This document shows, one piece after another, positions 6,561 to 13,672 of a stretch of DNA of 13,789 nt; positions within the stretch are counted from its first letter, which is position 1, and each line of letters starts with the position of its first letter. Source of the stretch: Allobutyricicoccus pentlandensis (lineage in GTDB: Bacteria; Bacillota; Clostridia; Oscillospirales; QAMX01); the NCBI GenBank assembly GCA_904398645.1, contig CAJFPH010000102.1, positions 1-13,789 of the forward strand, given 5' to 3'. The notes under the pieces are model-generated. The model worked only from the letters and a program-made list of their open reading frames with translations. It was not told the DNA's origin and searched no databases. The position numbers and the translations under genes were made by a program.

Positions 6561-7463
6561 TCATACCAAAATGTTTACAATCAAACCGGTTACAAAAGAA
6601 AAAAGCAGGATGAAGGCAAGATATAAAAAGAATCTTTTCACGCCCAGTACAATTTTTAACGCGCCCAGATTGGTAATTTTAGTAGATGGACCGGTGAGCA
6701 TAAATGCGGCCGCGCTGCCCATGCTCATGCCGTCTGCCAGCCACTGCTGTAGCAGCGGTATTGTTCCGCCGCCGCAGGCGTAGAGAGGAACGCCGACGGT
6801 GGCGGCCATTAAAACGCCGAAGGCTTCGTTCCCACCAAAGATTACCGTCATTATATCGGCAGGAACGTATCTTTGAAAAAGCGCGGAGAGCAGGATTCCA
6901 ATTAAGAAGTACAGACCGGTTGCCTTAATATTTCGCCCCAAATTTTTCAAAAACCGCAATAGTATATTGGGATCCGTATCCCGGTTATTTGGCTCGTCAA
7001 AACCGGAGAAGTCAAAGAACGATTGTTTTCGATAGAAAAAGTGAATCAGAAGTCCGGCAGTGATCCCGCAGAGAAAGCAGGATACAATACGGACGATCAG
7101 CGCAGTTGTACCCAATGCAGCGCTGTAGATGATTAACTGAGGATTGAGAAGGATCGAACTCATCATAAACGCTGCAAGAAAATCATCCTTCATCCCCATT
7201 CTGGAAAAAGAGGCCGCCAATGGAATGGTACCGTACATACAAAGGGGCGAAGCGATCCCCAAAACGCTGGAGGGAATGAGCCCAAGCAAGCCCAGCTTTT
7301 TGGCCTGCAGTCTACCAAACAGCGCATGGATAGAGCTTTTTGCGAAGACAGAAATGGCCGAACCTAAAACCATGCCCGCAACCCAGTAGGGAAAGAGCTG
7401 TTCTAACTGTATGGTAAAATAATACCATACATATACAAATTCTCTATGTAAAACTTCCGCCAT
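6561..7463 (-). CDS. ArsP/YraQ-type permease (COG0701)
   Basis: An integral membrane protein of 300 residues with about eight predicted helices in two similar halves joined by a charged loop (residues 144-180). Each half carries a related motif: SPLCMYGTIPL at 72-82 and PLYACGGGTIPL at 226-237, with Cys75 and Cys230, and TGPSTKITNLGALK follows in the second half. This is the COG0701 (DUF318) permease family, which includes ArsP, an exporter of trivalent organoarsenicals, and many members of unknown substrate. No ArsR repressor or arsenate reductase is nearby, so arsenic is not assured. The ATG at 7463 has AAAGGTG four bases upstream. It lies between the DUF362 lipoprotein gene and apbE on the same strand, but with gaps of 199 and 160 bases. 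Confidence 0.85.
   Translation of the reverse strand: MAEVLHREFVYVWYYFTIQLEQLFPYWVAGMVLGSAISVFAKSSIHALFGRLQAKKLGLLGLIPSSVLGIASPLCMYGTIPLAASFSRMGMKDDFLAAFMMSSILLNPQLIIYSAALGTTALIVRIVSCFLCGITAGLLIHFFYRKQSFFDFSGFDEPNNRDTDPNILLRFLKNLGRNIKATGLYFLIGILLSALFQRYVPADIMTVIFGGNEAFGVLMAATVGVPLYACGGGTIPLLQQWLADGMSMGSAAAFMLTGPSTKITNLGALKIVLGVKRFFLYLAFILLFSFVTGLIVNILV
7409..7430. repeat. Perfect inverted repeat inside the permease 5' end
   Basis: GTATGGTA (7409-7416) and TACCATAC (7423-7430) form a perfect 8 bp inverted repeat around AAATAA. It covers codons 12-18 of the permease. It could be an early mRNA hairpin or a protein-binding palindrome. Confidence 0.5.
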
Positions 7464-7535
7464 GTTACACCTTTCCCTTCACGGAAGGTACGTCCTCGAA
7501 GCATATCGATCGCGTTCTCCATTACTTCAGCTTTG

Positions 7536-7590
7536 ATATAGCCAACTGCCCGCAAAACATCCGGAGAGGTAAGCGGGCGGTTGGCTATAT
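7536..7590 (+). repeat. Long inverted repeat upstream of the permease
   Basis: Arms of 18 bases (7536-7553 and 7573-7590) pair along their full length around a 19-base loop. The single non-Watson-Crick position (7547/7579) is a U-G wobble in plus-strand RNA but an A-C mismatch in minus-strand RNA, and TTTGTTT (7590-7596) ends the plus-strand arm. It therefore looks more like a plus-strand terminator or small RNA than part of the minus-strand leader. The loop contains GGAGAGG. Confidence 0.55.
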
Positions 7591-7662
7591 TTGTTTGATA
7601 CAAAGGGAAAGCTTTGAACGAACTCCCTTTATGCGTTCTGTGTCATCTGTCCACAGGCACTT

Positions 7663-8742
7663 TTACAGGTCAACAGATACCAGTTCATACGTCCTGCTGC
7701 CCAGGCCGATTTCTTCGGCGTGCTCCAAAGTATGCAGCCCATTCCTTGATTCAATGCGGTTGATAAGAGATTGACCGTCCTCTGCGCTATATACGAGGTC
7801 GATACATGCCTGATCCAGCGCTACCGGATCCGTAGACGCCAAAATGCCGATATCGTGCATATCCGGCTCGGCGGGATTCCCATCGCAGTCACAATCTACG
7901 GACAGCCGGTTCATCACGTTGATATAGACAATCCGATCCCCGTTTTCCAAATAGTCGGAAACGGATTTCCCTGCTTCCGCCATGCTCTCCAAAAAGGCGT
8001 CCTGATCGCCGCCCCATGGGCTGGTCGTACTGGTTCCGCCGCTATGAATCCACGACTTTCCCTCGCTGGAACCCAGTCCGATGGATATGTTTTTGATGGC
8101 ACCGCCAAAACCGGCCATTGCATGGCCCTTAAAATGCGAGAGTATCAGATATGAATCATAGTCGGCAAAAGCCGCGCCCACGTAGTTTTCCGTAAGGCGT
8201 GTGCCGCCTTCGACAGGCAGCGTCATGGATCCGTTTTCATCCTGGATCTGGAAGTTCGCAATCTCGGTGAAACCATGATCTTCTGCAACCTGATAGTGCA
8301 TGGCAGTTTCCGCGCGGGAACCGCCGTATGCGGTGTTGCACTCTACGATGGTGCCGTTTACCGACTGTACCAGGTCGGCAATTAATTCCGGACGGAGATA
8401 ATTGCTTGCAGGCGGTTCCCCGGTAGAAAGCTTTACCGCCACATTGCCCGTAGGTTCCCAATCCAATGCTTCATATACGGCCATCAATCCCTCCGGACTA
8501 ATGTCCGTAGTCATATAGACGACAGGTTTTGTATTCATTTCTTCATTTTCCTCCGATTCTGCTGAATTGTTTTCTGGTGGAACGCTGCCATCCTCCAATG
8601 CGCCGGCCTCCTGTTGGGACGGCGTTTCGGCTTCCTGCTGGGAAATCGTGTGATTTATGTCGGATGACTGCTCGCCGCCGGTACAGGCAGAAAAGCTGAA
8701 AAGGAATATGGCTGCCAACAGGCCTGTCAAATATCGTTTCAA
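7663..8742 (-). CDS. DUF362-domain lipoprotein
   Basis: A 359-residue exported protein. Residues 1-20 are a lipoprotein signal ending FSAC with Cys20 as lipid site. Residues 21-70 are a low-complexity Q/E/S-rich tether with the repeat SQQEA at 34-38 and 42-46. The rest is a DUF362 domain, with VECNTAYGGSR at 133-143, LSHFKGHAMAGFGGAIKN at 201-218, the Cys pair CDC at 284-286 and a conserved end block DIGILASTDPVALDQACIDL at 297-316. DUF362 proteins often carry ferredoxin-type clusters; no CxxCxxCxxxCP motif is present here. Function is unknown, though a redox role is often assumed. The start is TTG at 8742 with GGGAGGT six bases upstream. It follows the cupin gene by 34 bases, so the two are surely cotranscribed. 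Confidence 0.85.
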   Translation of the reverse strand: MKRYLTGLLAAIFLFSFSACTGGEQSSDINHTISQQEAETPSQQEAGALEDGSVPPENNSAESEENEEMNTKPVVYMTTDISPEGLMAVYEALDWEPTGNVAVKLSTGEPPASNYLRPELIADLVQSVNGTIVECNTAYGGSRAETAMHYQVAEDHGFTEIANFQIQDENGSMTLPVEGGTRLTENYVGAAFADYDSYLILSHFKGHAMAGFGGAIKNISIGLGSSEGKSWIHSGGTSTTSPWGGDQDAFLESMAEAGKSVSDYLENGDRIVYINVMNRLSVDCDCDGNPAEPDMHDIGILASTDPVALDQACIDLVYSAEDGQSLINRIESRNGLHTLEHAEEIGLGSRTYELVSVDL

Positions 8743-8775
8743 AGTACTACCTCCCGGTCGCTAAAACGAAAAATA

Positions 8776-9186
8776 CTATGCCAACGCATGATAAGCCTCG
8801 TCCGTAACAGGTTCCAGCCATTCGTTTTTTGTGGCTGTACCCGGCACTTCAATGGAAAGGTGAGAAAACCAGCTGTCTTTTGCCGCGCCATGCCAGTGCT
8901 TGACGCCGGCCGGAATCTGAACGACATCTCCGGCATGAAGCTCTCTGGCCGGCTGGCCCCATTCCTGATACCAGCCTCGTCCCGCCGTACATAGCAGGAT
9001 TTGCCCGCCGCCGGTTTCCGCTTGATGAATATGCCAATTATTCCGGCAACCAGGCTCGAAGGTCACGTTGCCAATTGAAATCCCCTGCCTACAAAGCATT
9101 TTCAGATAACTCTGTCCAATAAAATATTGACCGAAAGGATTTTCTTCTCCCAATTCAAAGATCGGATTTACATCAGGCGTTTTCAT
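8776..9186 (-). CDS. Single-domain cupin protein
   Basis: A small cytoplasmic cupin of 136 residues read from ATG 9186. Metal-binding motif 1 is WHIHQAETGGGQILL at 51-65 (His52, His54, Gln62), and motif 2 is HAGDVVQIPAGVKHWHG at 84-100 (His97 and His99). The pattern resembles cupins found with carboxymuconolactone-decarboxylase-like proteins and quinone/redox gene clusters; no specific reaction can be assigned. An in-frame GTG at 9198 would add four residues, but it overlaps the GAGGAG ribosome binding site, so the ATG eleven bases after it is preferred. It lies 34 bases ahead of the DUF362 gene and 148 bases after DUF4405. Confidence 0.85.
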   Translation of the reverse strand: MKTPDVNPIFELGEENPFGQYFIGQSYLKMLCRQGISIGNVTFEPGCRNNWHIHQAETGGGQILLCTAGRGWYQEWGQPARELHAGDVVQIPAGVKHWHGAAKDSWFSHLSIEVPGTATKNEWLEPVTDEAYHALA

Positions 9187-9217
9187 AATGTCACACACTC
9201 CTCTACTGTTTTGTCAT

Positions 9218-9269
9218 TGCCGTCAGATGATTGGTCTCTCAGAACCTCCATGTCGCTCTCTGGACGGCA
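9218..9269 (-). repeat. Inverted repeat in the cupin leader
   Basis: TGCCGTC (9218-9224) and GACGGCA (9263-9269) are perfectly complementary across 38 bases and end about 20 bases before the cupin ribosome binding site. A closed-stem leader RNA is possible; chance pairing is not excluded. Confidence 0.3.
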
Positions 9270-9290
9270 TTACGCCCTTTTGATATGCAA

Positions 9291-9306
9291 TGAGCCGGAT
9301 GGCTCA
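9291..9306 (-). other. Small hairpin after the DUF4405 gene
   Basis: TGAGCC and GGCTCA form a 6 bp stem with loop GGAT (plus-strand reading), 29 bases after the DUF4405 stop. No T run follows on the minus strand, so it is not a convincing terminator and readthrough into the cupin gene is possible. Confidence 0.3.
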
Positions 9307-9334
9307 ACCATGTATGGCTCCGGTGATTTTTCCG

Positions 9335-10042
9335 CTATGCGCGCTTACCTGCTTTTTTGAAATCCTGCTTATGGGAGCATGCCTGAAGTAATTTGGCCAC
9401 ATAATAAGTAAGGCATACCCAAAGTCCCATGATGGACAGATATTCTCCTAAAAACAGCGCCAGCGGTTGCTCCACGTCGAAGAACACAAAGTGACTGCGT
9501 AAAAACAGATAATCTGCGATATTGTGTTTGCAAAAAGCATAGATGCCAAACCCGCAGACGGCAAGTGCTAACAACCGCAGCACCCAGGTGCGATAGGAAG
9601 CCGGATTTGTTGCGTGCCCCATGTTCCGCACTATGCCCATAATCATTCCCCAGTGCAGGCCGAGATGTGAACTCATAAAAATAAATCCCCAATAAGCGGA
9701 CAACATATGAAGAGTACGGGCAAATCCCAGTCCGCCCTGAATGGGCAGAAACGCAAACGCTTCTCTGGACAAAATAATCCCGCTGACCATCAGGCCAAGC
9801 ATGGAGATGAGTACCAAAAAATTTACAGTGATTTGCAAAATGCGGACGCCTGTATAGCGCCCCTTGACTAAGTTTCTGTACCAACGCCAATTAAGAGCAT
9901 GGTGCAGGATAAATAGTATAAACATGGCGACGCCCATCCATTCATGCGCTGTCTCGCCAATCAGCAGATATGTCATTTGACAGAGCAGGAGAACGGTCAT
10001 CACAAAGTCTATGCCGATTTTAAACTTCATCGACGATTTCAT
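9335..10042 (-). CDS. DUF4405-domain membrane protein, cytochrome-b-like
   Basis: A 235-residue membrane protein with about six helices (roughly 8-28, 35-50, 68-92, 111-135, 152-171, 196-217). Histidines that could hold heme cluster in two helices: His47 and His48 (ILHHALNW) and His112, His126 and His130 (TLHMLSAYWGF, SSHLGLHWG). This pattern, with conserved Trp residues, is typical of DUF4405, a family resembling the cytochrome b561/formate dehydrogenase gamma fold, so transmembrane electron transfer is a reasonable inference but not shown. The ATG at 10042 has AAAGG seven bases upstream. It is the first gene of the minus-strand cluster that continues with the cupin, DUF362, permease and ApbE genes. 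Confidence 0.8.
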   Translation of the reverse strand: MKSSMKFKIGIDFVMTVLLLCQMTYLLIGETAHEWMGVAMFILFILHHALNWRWYRNLVKGRYTGVRILQITVNFLVLISMLGLMVSGIILSREAFAFLPIQGGLGFARTLHMLSAYWGFIFMSSHLGLHWGMIMGIVRNMGHATNPASYRTWVLRLLALAVCGFGIYAFCKHNIADYLFLRSHFVFFDVEQPLALFLGEYLSIMGLWVCLTYYVAKLLQACSHKQDFKKAGKRA

Positions 10043-10087
10043 AAAAATGGCCTTTCTTTCGCGACGTAAAAATCAACCTTATTTCAC

Positions 10088-10122
10088 ATACTCAGTATAA
10101 CGCATGTTTTTTTCGATGTCTA
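10088..10122 (-). promoter_or_regulatory. Promoter of the DUF4405 gene with operator-like palindrome
   Basis: Reading minus, TAGACA (10122-10117) and TATACT (10099-10094) are 17 bp apart, a near-consensus promoter. The -10 overlaps the perfect palindrome ATACT-C-AGTAT at 10088-10098, so a dimeric repressor binding there would block transcription. Confidence 0.65.
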
Positions 10123-10148
10123 ATACCTGTGTTGAATTGATTTGAATG

Positions 10149-10195
10149 CTTCCGGGGCATAAAACGGCATCATATGAGTTGCCGCGGTACGGAAG
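10149..10195 (+). other. Nested hairpin element between DUF4405 and ppx
   Basis: CTTCCG (10149-10154) pairs with CGGAAG (10190-10195), and inside it CGGCA (10165-10169) pairs with TGCCG (10180-10184), with internal loops of 10 and 5 bases. It lies in the 377-base non-coding stretch 10043-10419, which also holds the promoters of both flanking genes. No known RNA family recognised. Confidence 0.35.
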
Positions 10196-10338
10196 ATAGG
10201 TATTTGCATGAGCTCTTCCACATTGATTGAAAAAGGAGGAAATACAAAAAACGACAAAATATTTCAGGTTTTACAGGGATTTAACCCGACCCTGCTTTTG
10301 CTTTGACAAACGCATGATAAACTAAAAATCGGAATAAA

Positions 10339-10366
10339 TTGATATGAATATAAAACATACTATTAT
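10339..10366 (+). promoter_or_regulatory. Promoter of ppx-ppk
   Basis: TTGATA (10339-10344) and TATTAT (10361-10366), 16 bp apart, each match consensus at five of six positions. A 6 bp inverted repeat CAGTCC/GGACTG (10369-10387) sits over the expected start site and could be an operator or a 5' hairpin. A separate TTGACA at 10303-10308 has no good -10 partner. Confidence 0.55.
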
Positions 10367-10419
10367 GTCAGTCCAAATTGCGGACTGGAACATCTTGATA
10401 GAAAATGGGTGAAAATATG

Positions 10420-11343
10420 ATGTATGCAGTCATAGATATCGGTTCAAACACCATACGCCTGGTGATTTATTCGATGGAAAACAGCAGTCCCTGCCCGATG
10501 CTGAACAAAAAATATTCAGCCGGTCTTGCCGGATATGTCAATGAAAACAATGAAATTGGCGAAGAGGGCGTTGCGGTACTTTTTGAGGTGCTTGCAGATA
10601 TAGAGAAAATTTTAAAATACATTCGTCCGAATGAGGTGTATCCCTTTGGAACGGCTGCTTTACGTAACAGCGCAAACGGTGAAAAAATTGTTCAGATGGT
10701 GAAAGAAAAATGCGGCTTTACGATTCAGATTCTATCCGGAAAAGAAGAAGCCGTATTCGACTATTGCGGGGCTCTGGAAGGCGGCCTGGGCGACAGCGGC
10801 CTTTTGGTGGACGTCGGCGGCGGCAGTACGGAATTGACCTTTTTTGTAGATCAAGAAATCAAAAAGGCAACGTCCATTCCGCTGGGCTCATTGAACCTGT
10901 ATAAAAAATGGGTTGGAGACCTTCTGCCCAGCCATGACGAGGCGCGCTGCATCAAAAAGGAAATCAAGGGCTTCTTAAAGGAAATTGACCTGGATGCAGA
11001 AGCGCTTATTGCACAGCCTATCTACAGCGTGGGAGGCACGGCCAGAGCGGCTTTAAAACTTATGAGAGAGAGACATCGGATTGGAAATACCAATACGTAT
11101 ACCTATGAACAGCTTAAGGAGGTCCTACAATATCAGGAGGAAAGCAAGAGAGAATTGCTAAAGAGCATACTGCGGACTTCTCCGGACCGGGTGCATACGA
11201 TCATACCAGGACTTCTGGTTTTCCAGACGATTGCCAAGTTTTTTGGCTCAAAAAGTTTTGTAACCATAGGCTATGGTGTAAGAGAAGGATACCTGATGCA
11301 TAAGTTGGAGCAGGGGGGGAACCCCCATGAACAACCTGTTTGA
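10420..11343 (+). CDS. ppx: Ppx/GppA-family exopolyphosphatase
   Basis: An ASKHA-fold phosphatase that releases phosphate from the ends of polyphosphate or acts on pppGpp. From ATG 10420 it has 307 residues: the short form without the C-terminal HD domain of E. coli Ppx (513 residues). Motifs seen are DIGSNTIRL at 6-14, GTAALRNS at 77-84, SGKEEA at 106-111 with the catalytic Glu110, and DVGGGSTEL at 131-139. ATGs at 10405, 10417 and 10420 are all in frame; 10420 is preferred because GGGTGA lies seven bases upstream and it starts right at the conserved domain. It overlaps ppk by 17 bp. The pair controls polyphosphate breakdown and synthesis. GppA-like activity cannot be excluded. Confidence 0.9.
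   Translation: MYAVIDIGSNTIRLVIYSMENSSPCPMLNKKYSAGLAGYVNENNEIGEEGVAVLFEVLADIEKILKYIRPNEVYPFGTAALRNSANGEKIVQMVKEKCGFTIQILSGKEEAVFDYCGALEGGLGDSGLLVDVGGGSTELTFFVDQEIKKATSIPLGSLNLYKKWVGDLLPSHDEARCIKKEIKGFLKEIDLDAEALIAQPIYSVGGTARAALKLMRERHRIGNTNTYTYEQLKEVLQYQEESKRELLKSILRTSPDRVHTIIPGLLVFQTIAKFFGSKSFVTIGYGVREGYLMHKLEQGGNPHEQPV
11313..11326 (+). promoter_or_regulatory. G/C hairpin over the ppk ribosome binding site
   Basis: A run of seven G (11313-11319), AA, then five C (11322-11326) directly precedes the ppk ATG. Five G-C pairs can form around a GGAA tetraloop, hiding the only Shine-Dalgarno-like bases. It lies within the last codons of ppx, so ribosomes finishing ppx would open it. Confidence 0.6.
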
Positions 11344-13462
11344 AAAAGGCTTTACCCAAAACCGCGAGCTTTCCTGGCTGCGTTTTAACGAAAGAGTTCT
11401 GTCTGAGGCGATGGATCAGTCGGTCCCTCTGTTGGAAAGGCTGAAGTTTATTGCTATTTTCACAAGCAATTTAGACGAGTTTTTTATGATACGCGTGGGA
11501 AGCCTTTTCGACCTCATGAGCATAGATGAAAACATGGTGGACAACAAATCAGGATTGACACCGGAAAAACAGCTGAAAAAAATTTTTGAGGCCGTCAGAG
11601 TTTTATACGAAAAGAAAGACGGGCTTTTTCAGGAAGTAGAGACGCAGCTTCGCGTCCATGATATCTATCAGCTTGCGTATGATGAGCTGGAACAAAACGA
11701 AAAGGAAAACGTCAGAAAATATTTTGAGGCGTCTATGCAGGCCATTCTTTCTCCACAAATTGTGGATGCGCACCATCCTTTTCCGCATCTTGCAAACGGC
11801 GTGATTCATATTGGCGTCATTCTGAAGCACAAGAGCAAAGACATTTTTGGCGTGATTCCAATGCCTGCGTCGCTGCCGCCGCTTTTTTACCTGCCGGGAG
11901 GCGAAACCCGATGCATTCGGCTGGAGACGATTGTGCTGGAATATGTGGAGCAGCTTTTTGCCCCATATGAAGTTAAGGAAAAGGTGATATTCTGCGTTAC
12001 GCGCAATGCCGACGTCAATCCTGACGATGAAGTCTTTGCCGATGAAACGGACTTTAAAAAGCGGGTGGAAAAGGCTCTGCGCCAGAGAAGGCGGCTGGCC
12101 CCGGTGAGACTGGAACTGTCTGATACCATCAGCGATAAATTCACGGCGTATTTTAAGGATAAGCTGGGCCTTTCATCGCAACAGATCTATGTGACGAAGG
12201 CGCCGGTGAAGATGAAATATGTCTACAGCTTTATATCAAAAATTCCAAAGTCAAAACAAAAGCTGTTGACGTATCCCAAGTTTGTCCCCGTATGGCCGGA
12301 TACGATTCGGCGCGGCGAGAGCGTTATGCATCAGGTAGAGAAAAAGGACCTGCTGCTGTTTTATCCTTTCGAGAGTATGGAACCCTTTTTACAGCTCATC
12401 CGGGAGGCCTCCTTGGCACAGGATGTGATTTCCATAAAGATTACAATTTACAGGCTTGCCAGCCATACAAGATTAATTGATTACCTCTGCGACGCCGCCG
12501 AACGGGGCAAAGAGGTAACCGTACTAATGGAACTGAGGGCGAGATTTGACGAACAAAACAACATAGACTGGTCCGAACGGCTTGAGGAGGCAGGCTGTGT
12601 CGTAACATATGGATTTGATTCTTATAAAGTTCATTCAAAAGTTTGCCTGATTACGCGAAAGAGTAAAAATGGTGTCGCCTATATTACGCAGATTGGTACT
12701 GGGAACTATAACGAAAATACTGCAAAGCTATATACGGATCTGTCGCTGATAACCGCCAGCCGGCAAATTGGCCAGGATGCGGCCGAGTTTTTCAAAAATC
12801 TGGCCATTGGAAATTTGAATGGAAATTATAAACATCTCCTGGTTGCTCCGGTGTCTTTAAAACAGACCATTCTGAGGCTGATTGATGAGGAAATGTCAAA
12901 AGGGGAGGAGGGAAGAATTTTTGTAAAAATCAATTCCCTGACGGACGCAGAAATTATTGATAAATTGTCTCAGGCTTCCTGTGCGGGCGTAAAGGTGCAG
13001 ATGATTGTAAGAGGCATATGCTGCCTTCTTCCCGGCATTCCCGGAAAAACGGAGAATATTCGTATATGTAGTATTGTCGGACGTTTCCTCGAGCATTCCA
13101 GAATATACTGTTTCGGCAGTGGGAAAAATGAAAAGATGTACATTTCCTCCGCGGATTTTATGACAAGAAATACCGAGAGACGCGTTGAAGTGGCATGTCC
13201 GATTTATGATGAAACCATTCGCCGTACCCTATATAAGATCATGGATGTCGTAAAAAATGATACGTTGAAAGCCAGAATACTTATGCCGGATGGGACCTAT
13301 GTAGAGAAAAACCACGGAGATGAATTGATTGACAGCCAGCAGCTTTTTATGGATACGGCGGAAAAGAATGCGTATTATCTGAAACAGGGTTCAGAAATTG
13401 AGAAAATAAAAAAGAATATCTTCAATGGATTTTTGAGAAAGCTATTGAAAATAGACCGTTAA
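11327..13462 (+). CDS. ppk: Polyphosphate kinase 1
   Basis: Builds long-chain polyphosphate reversibly from ATP, at or near the membrane. At 711 residues it has full PPK1 length. The N-terminal domain opens with RELSWLRFNERVL and the TSNLDEFFMIRVG block. The phosphorylated catalytic histidine is His436 (YKVHSK, matching E. coli His435), and the second catalytic histidine is His590 (RFLEHSRIY, matching E. coli His592). ISSADFMTRN follows at about 604-613, and the C-terminal PLD-like fold is intact. ATG 11327 lies 17 bp inside ppx in the +1 frame and has a G-rich, hairpin-covered binding site, so translation is probably coupled to ppx. A very strong terminator follows at 13519. Identification is secure. 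Confidence 0.97.
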   Translation: MNNLFEKGFTQNRELSWLRFNERVLSEAMDQSVPLLERLKFIAIFTSNLDEFFMIRVGSLFDLMSIDENMVDNKSGLTPEKQLKKIFEAVRVLYEKKDGLFQEVETQLRVHDIYQLAYDELEQNEKENVRKYFEASMQAILSPQIVDAHHPFPHLANGVIHIGVILKHKSKDIFGVIPMPASLPPLFYLPGGETRCIRLETIVLEYVEQLFAPYEVKEKVIFCVTRNADVNPDDEVFADETDFKKRVEKALRQRRRLAPVRLELSDTISDKFTAYFKDKLGLSSQQIYVTKAPVKMKYVYSFISKIPKSKQKLLTYPKFVPVWPDTIRRGESVMHQVEKKDLLLFYPFESMEPFLQLIREASLAQDVISIKITIYRLASHTRLIDYLCDAAERGKEVTVLMELRARFDEQNNIDWSERLEEAGCVVTYGFDSYKVHSKVCLITRKSKNGVAYITQIGTGNYNENTAKLYTDLSLITASRQIGQDAAEFFKNLAIGNLNGNYKHLLVAPVSLKQTILRLIDEEMSKGEEGRIFVKINSLTDAEIIDKLSQASCAGVKVQMIVRGICCLLPGIPGKTENIRICSIVGRFLEHSRIYCFGSGKNEKMYISSADFMTRNTERRVEVACPIYDETIRRTLYKIMDVVKNDTLKARILMPDGTYVEKNHGDELIDSQQLFMDTAEKNAYYLKQGSEIEKIKKNIFNGFLRKLLKIDR

Positions 13463-13518
13463 GAAGAGCTTTTCCGGCAGCGTTTCTGAGACCGCAAATA
13501 AGGTCTTAATGCTAAGGC

Positions 13519-13571
13519 AAAGAAGGAGCGCCGGGGGATAATTTGCATCCCCCGGCGCTCCTTCTTTATTT
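13519..13571 (+). terminator. Strong terminator of ppx-ppk
   Basis: GAAGGAGCGCCGGGGGAT (13522-13539) pairs perfectly with 13547-13564 around the loop AATTTGC, and three further A-T pairs lengthen the stem to about 21 bp. TTTATTT follows on the plus strand. A smaller AGACC/GGTCT hairpin (13489-13506) precedes it. Confidence 0.92.
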
Positions 13572-13672
13572 CACGGAATCCTCTCAAACGCTGATAGACG
13601 TACCGCCCAAAGCGGCCGCCGTTTTAACGGCATAAAATGAAAAACCCGGCCGGCGCAACCATGCAGATTCGT

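Noticed and set aside
7403..7603. 66-codon minus-strand ORF overlapping the permease start
   Set aside because: Its first half lies inside the 7536-7590 inverted repeat and its end overlaps the permease in another frame; it matches no family I know and has no convincing ribosome binding site.
6145..8050. The 12-mer CCGCCGCTATGA near 6150, 6447 and 8037 as a dispersed repeat
   Set aside because: In apbE and the DUF362 gene it encodes the short word HSGG, and the flanks do not match; most likely chance.
10231..10286. Strong AAAAGGAGGA that might start a small gene before ppx
   Set aside because: No ATG, GTG or TTG lies at a workable distance downstream; only an ATA follows.
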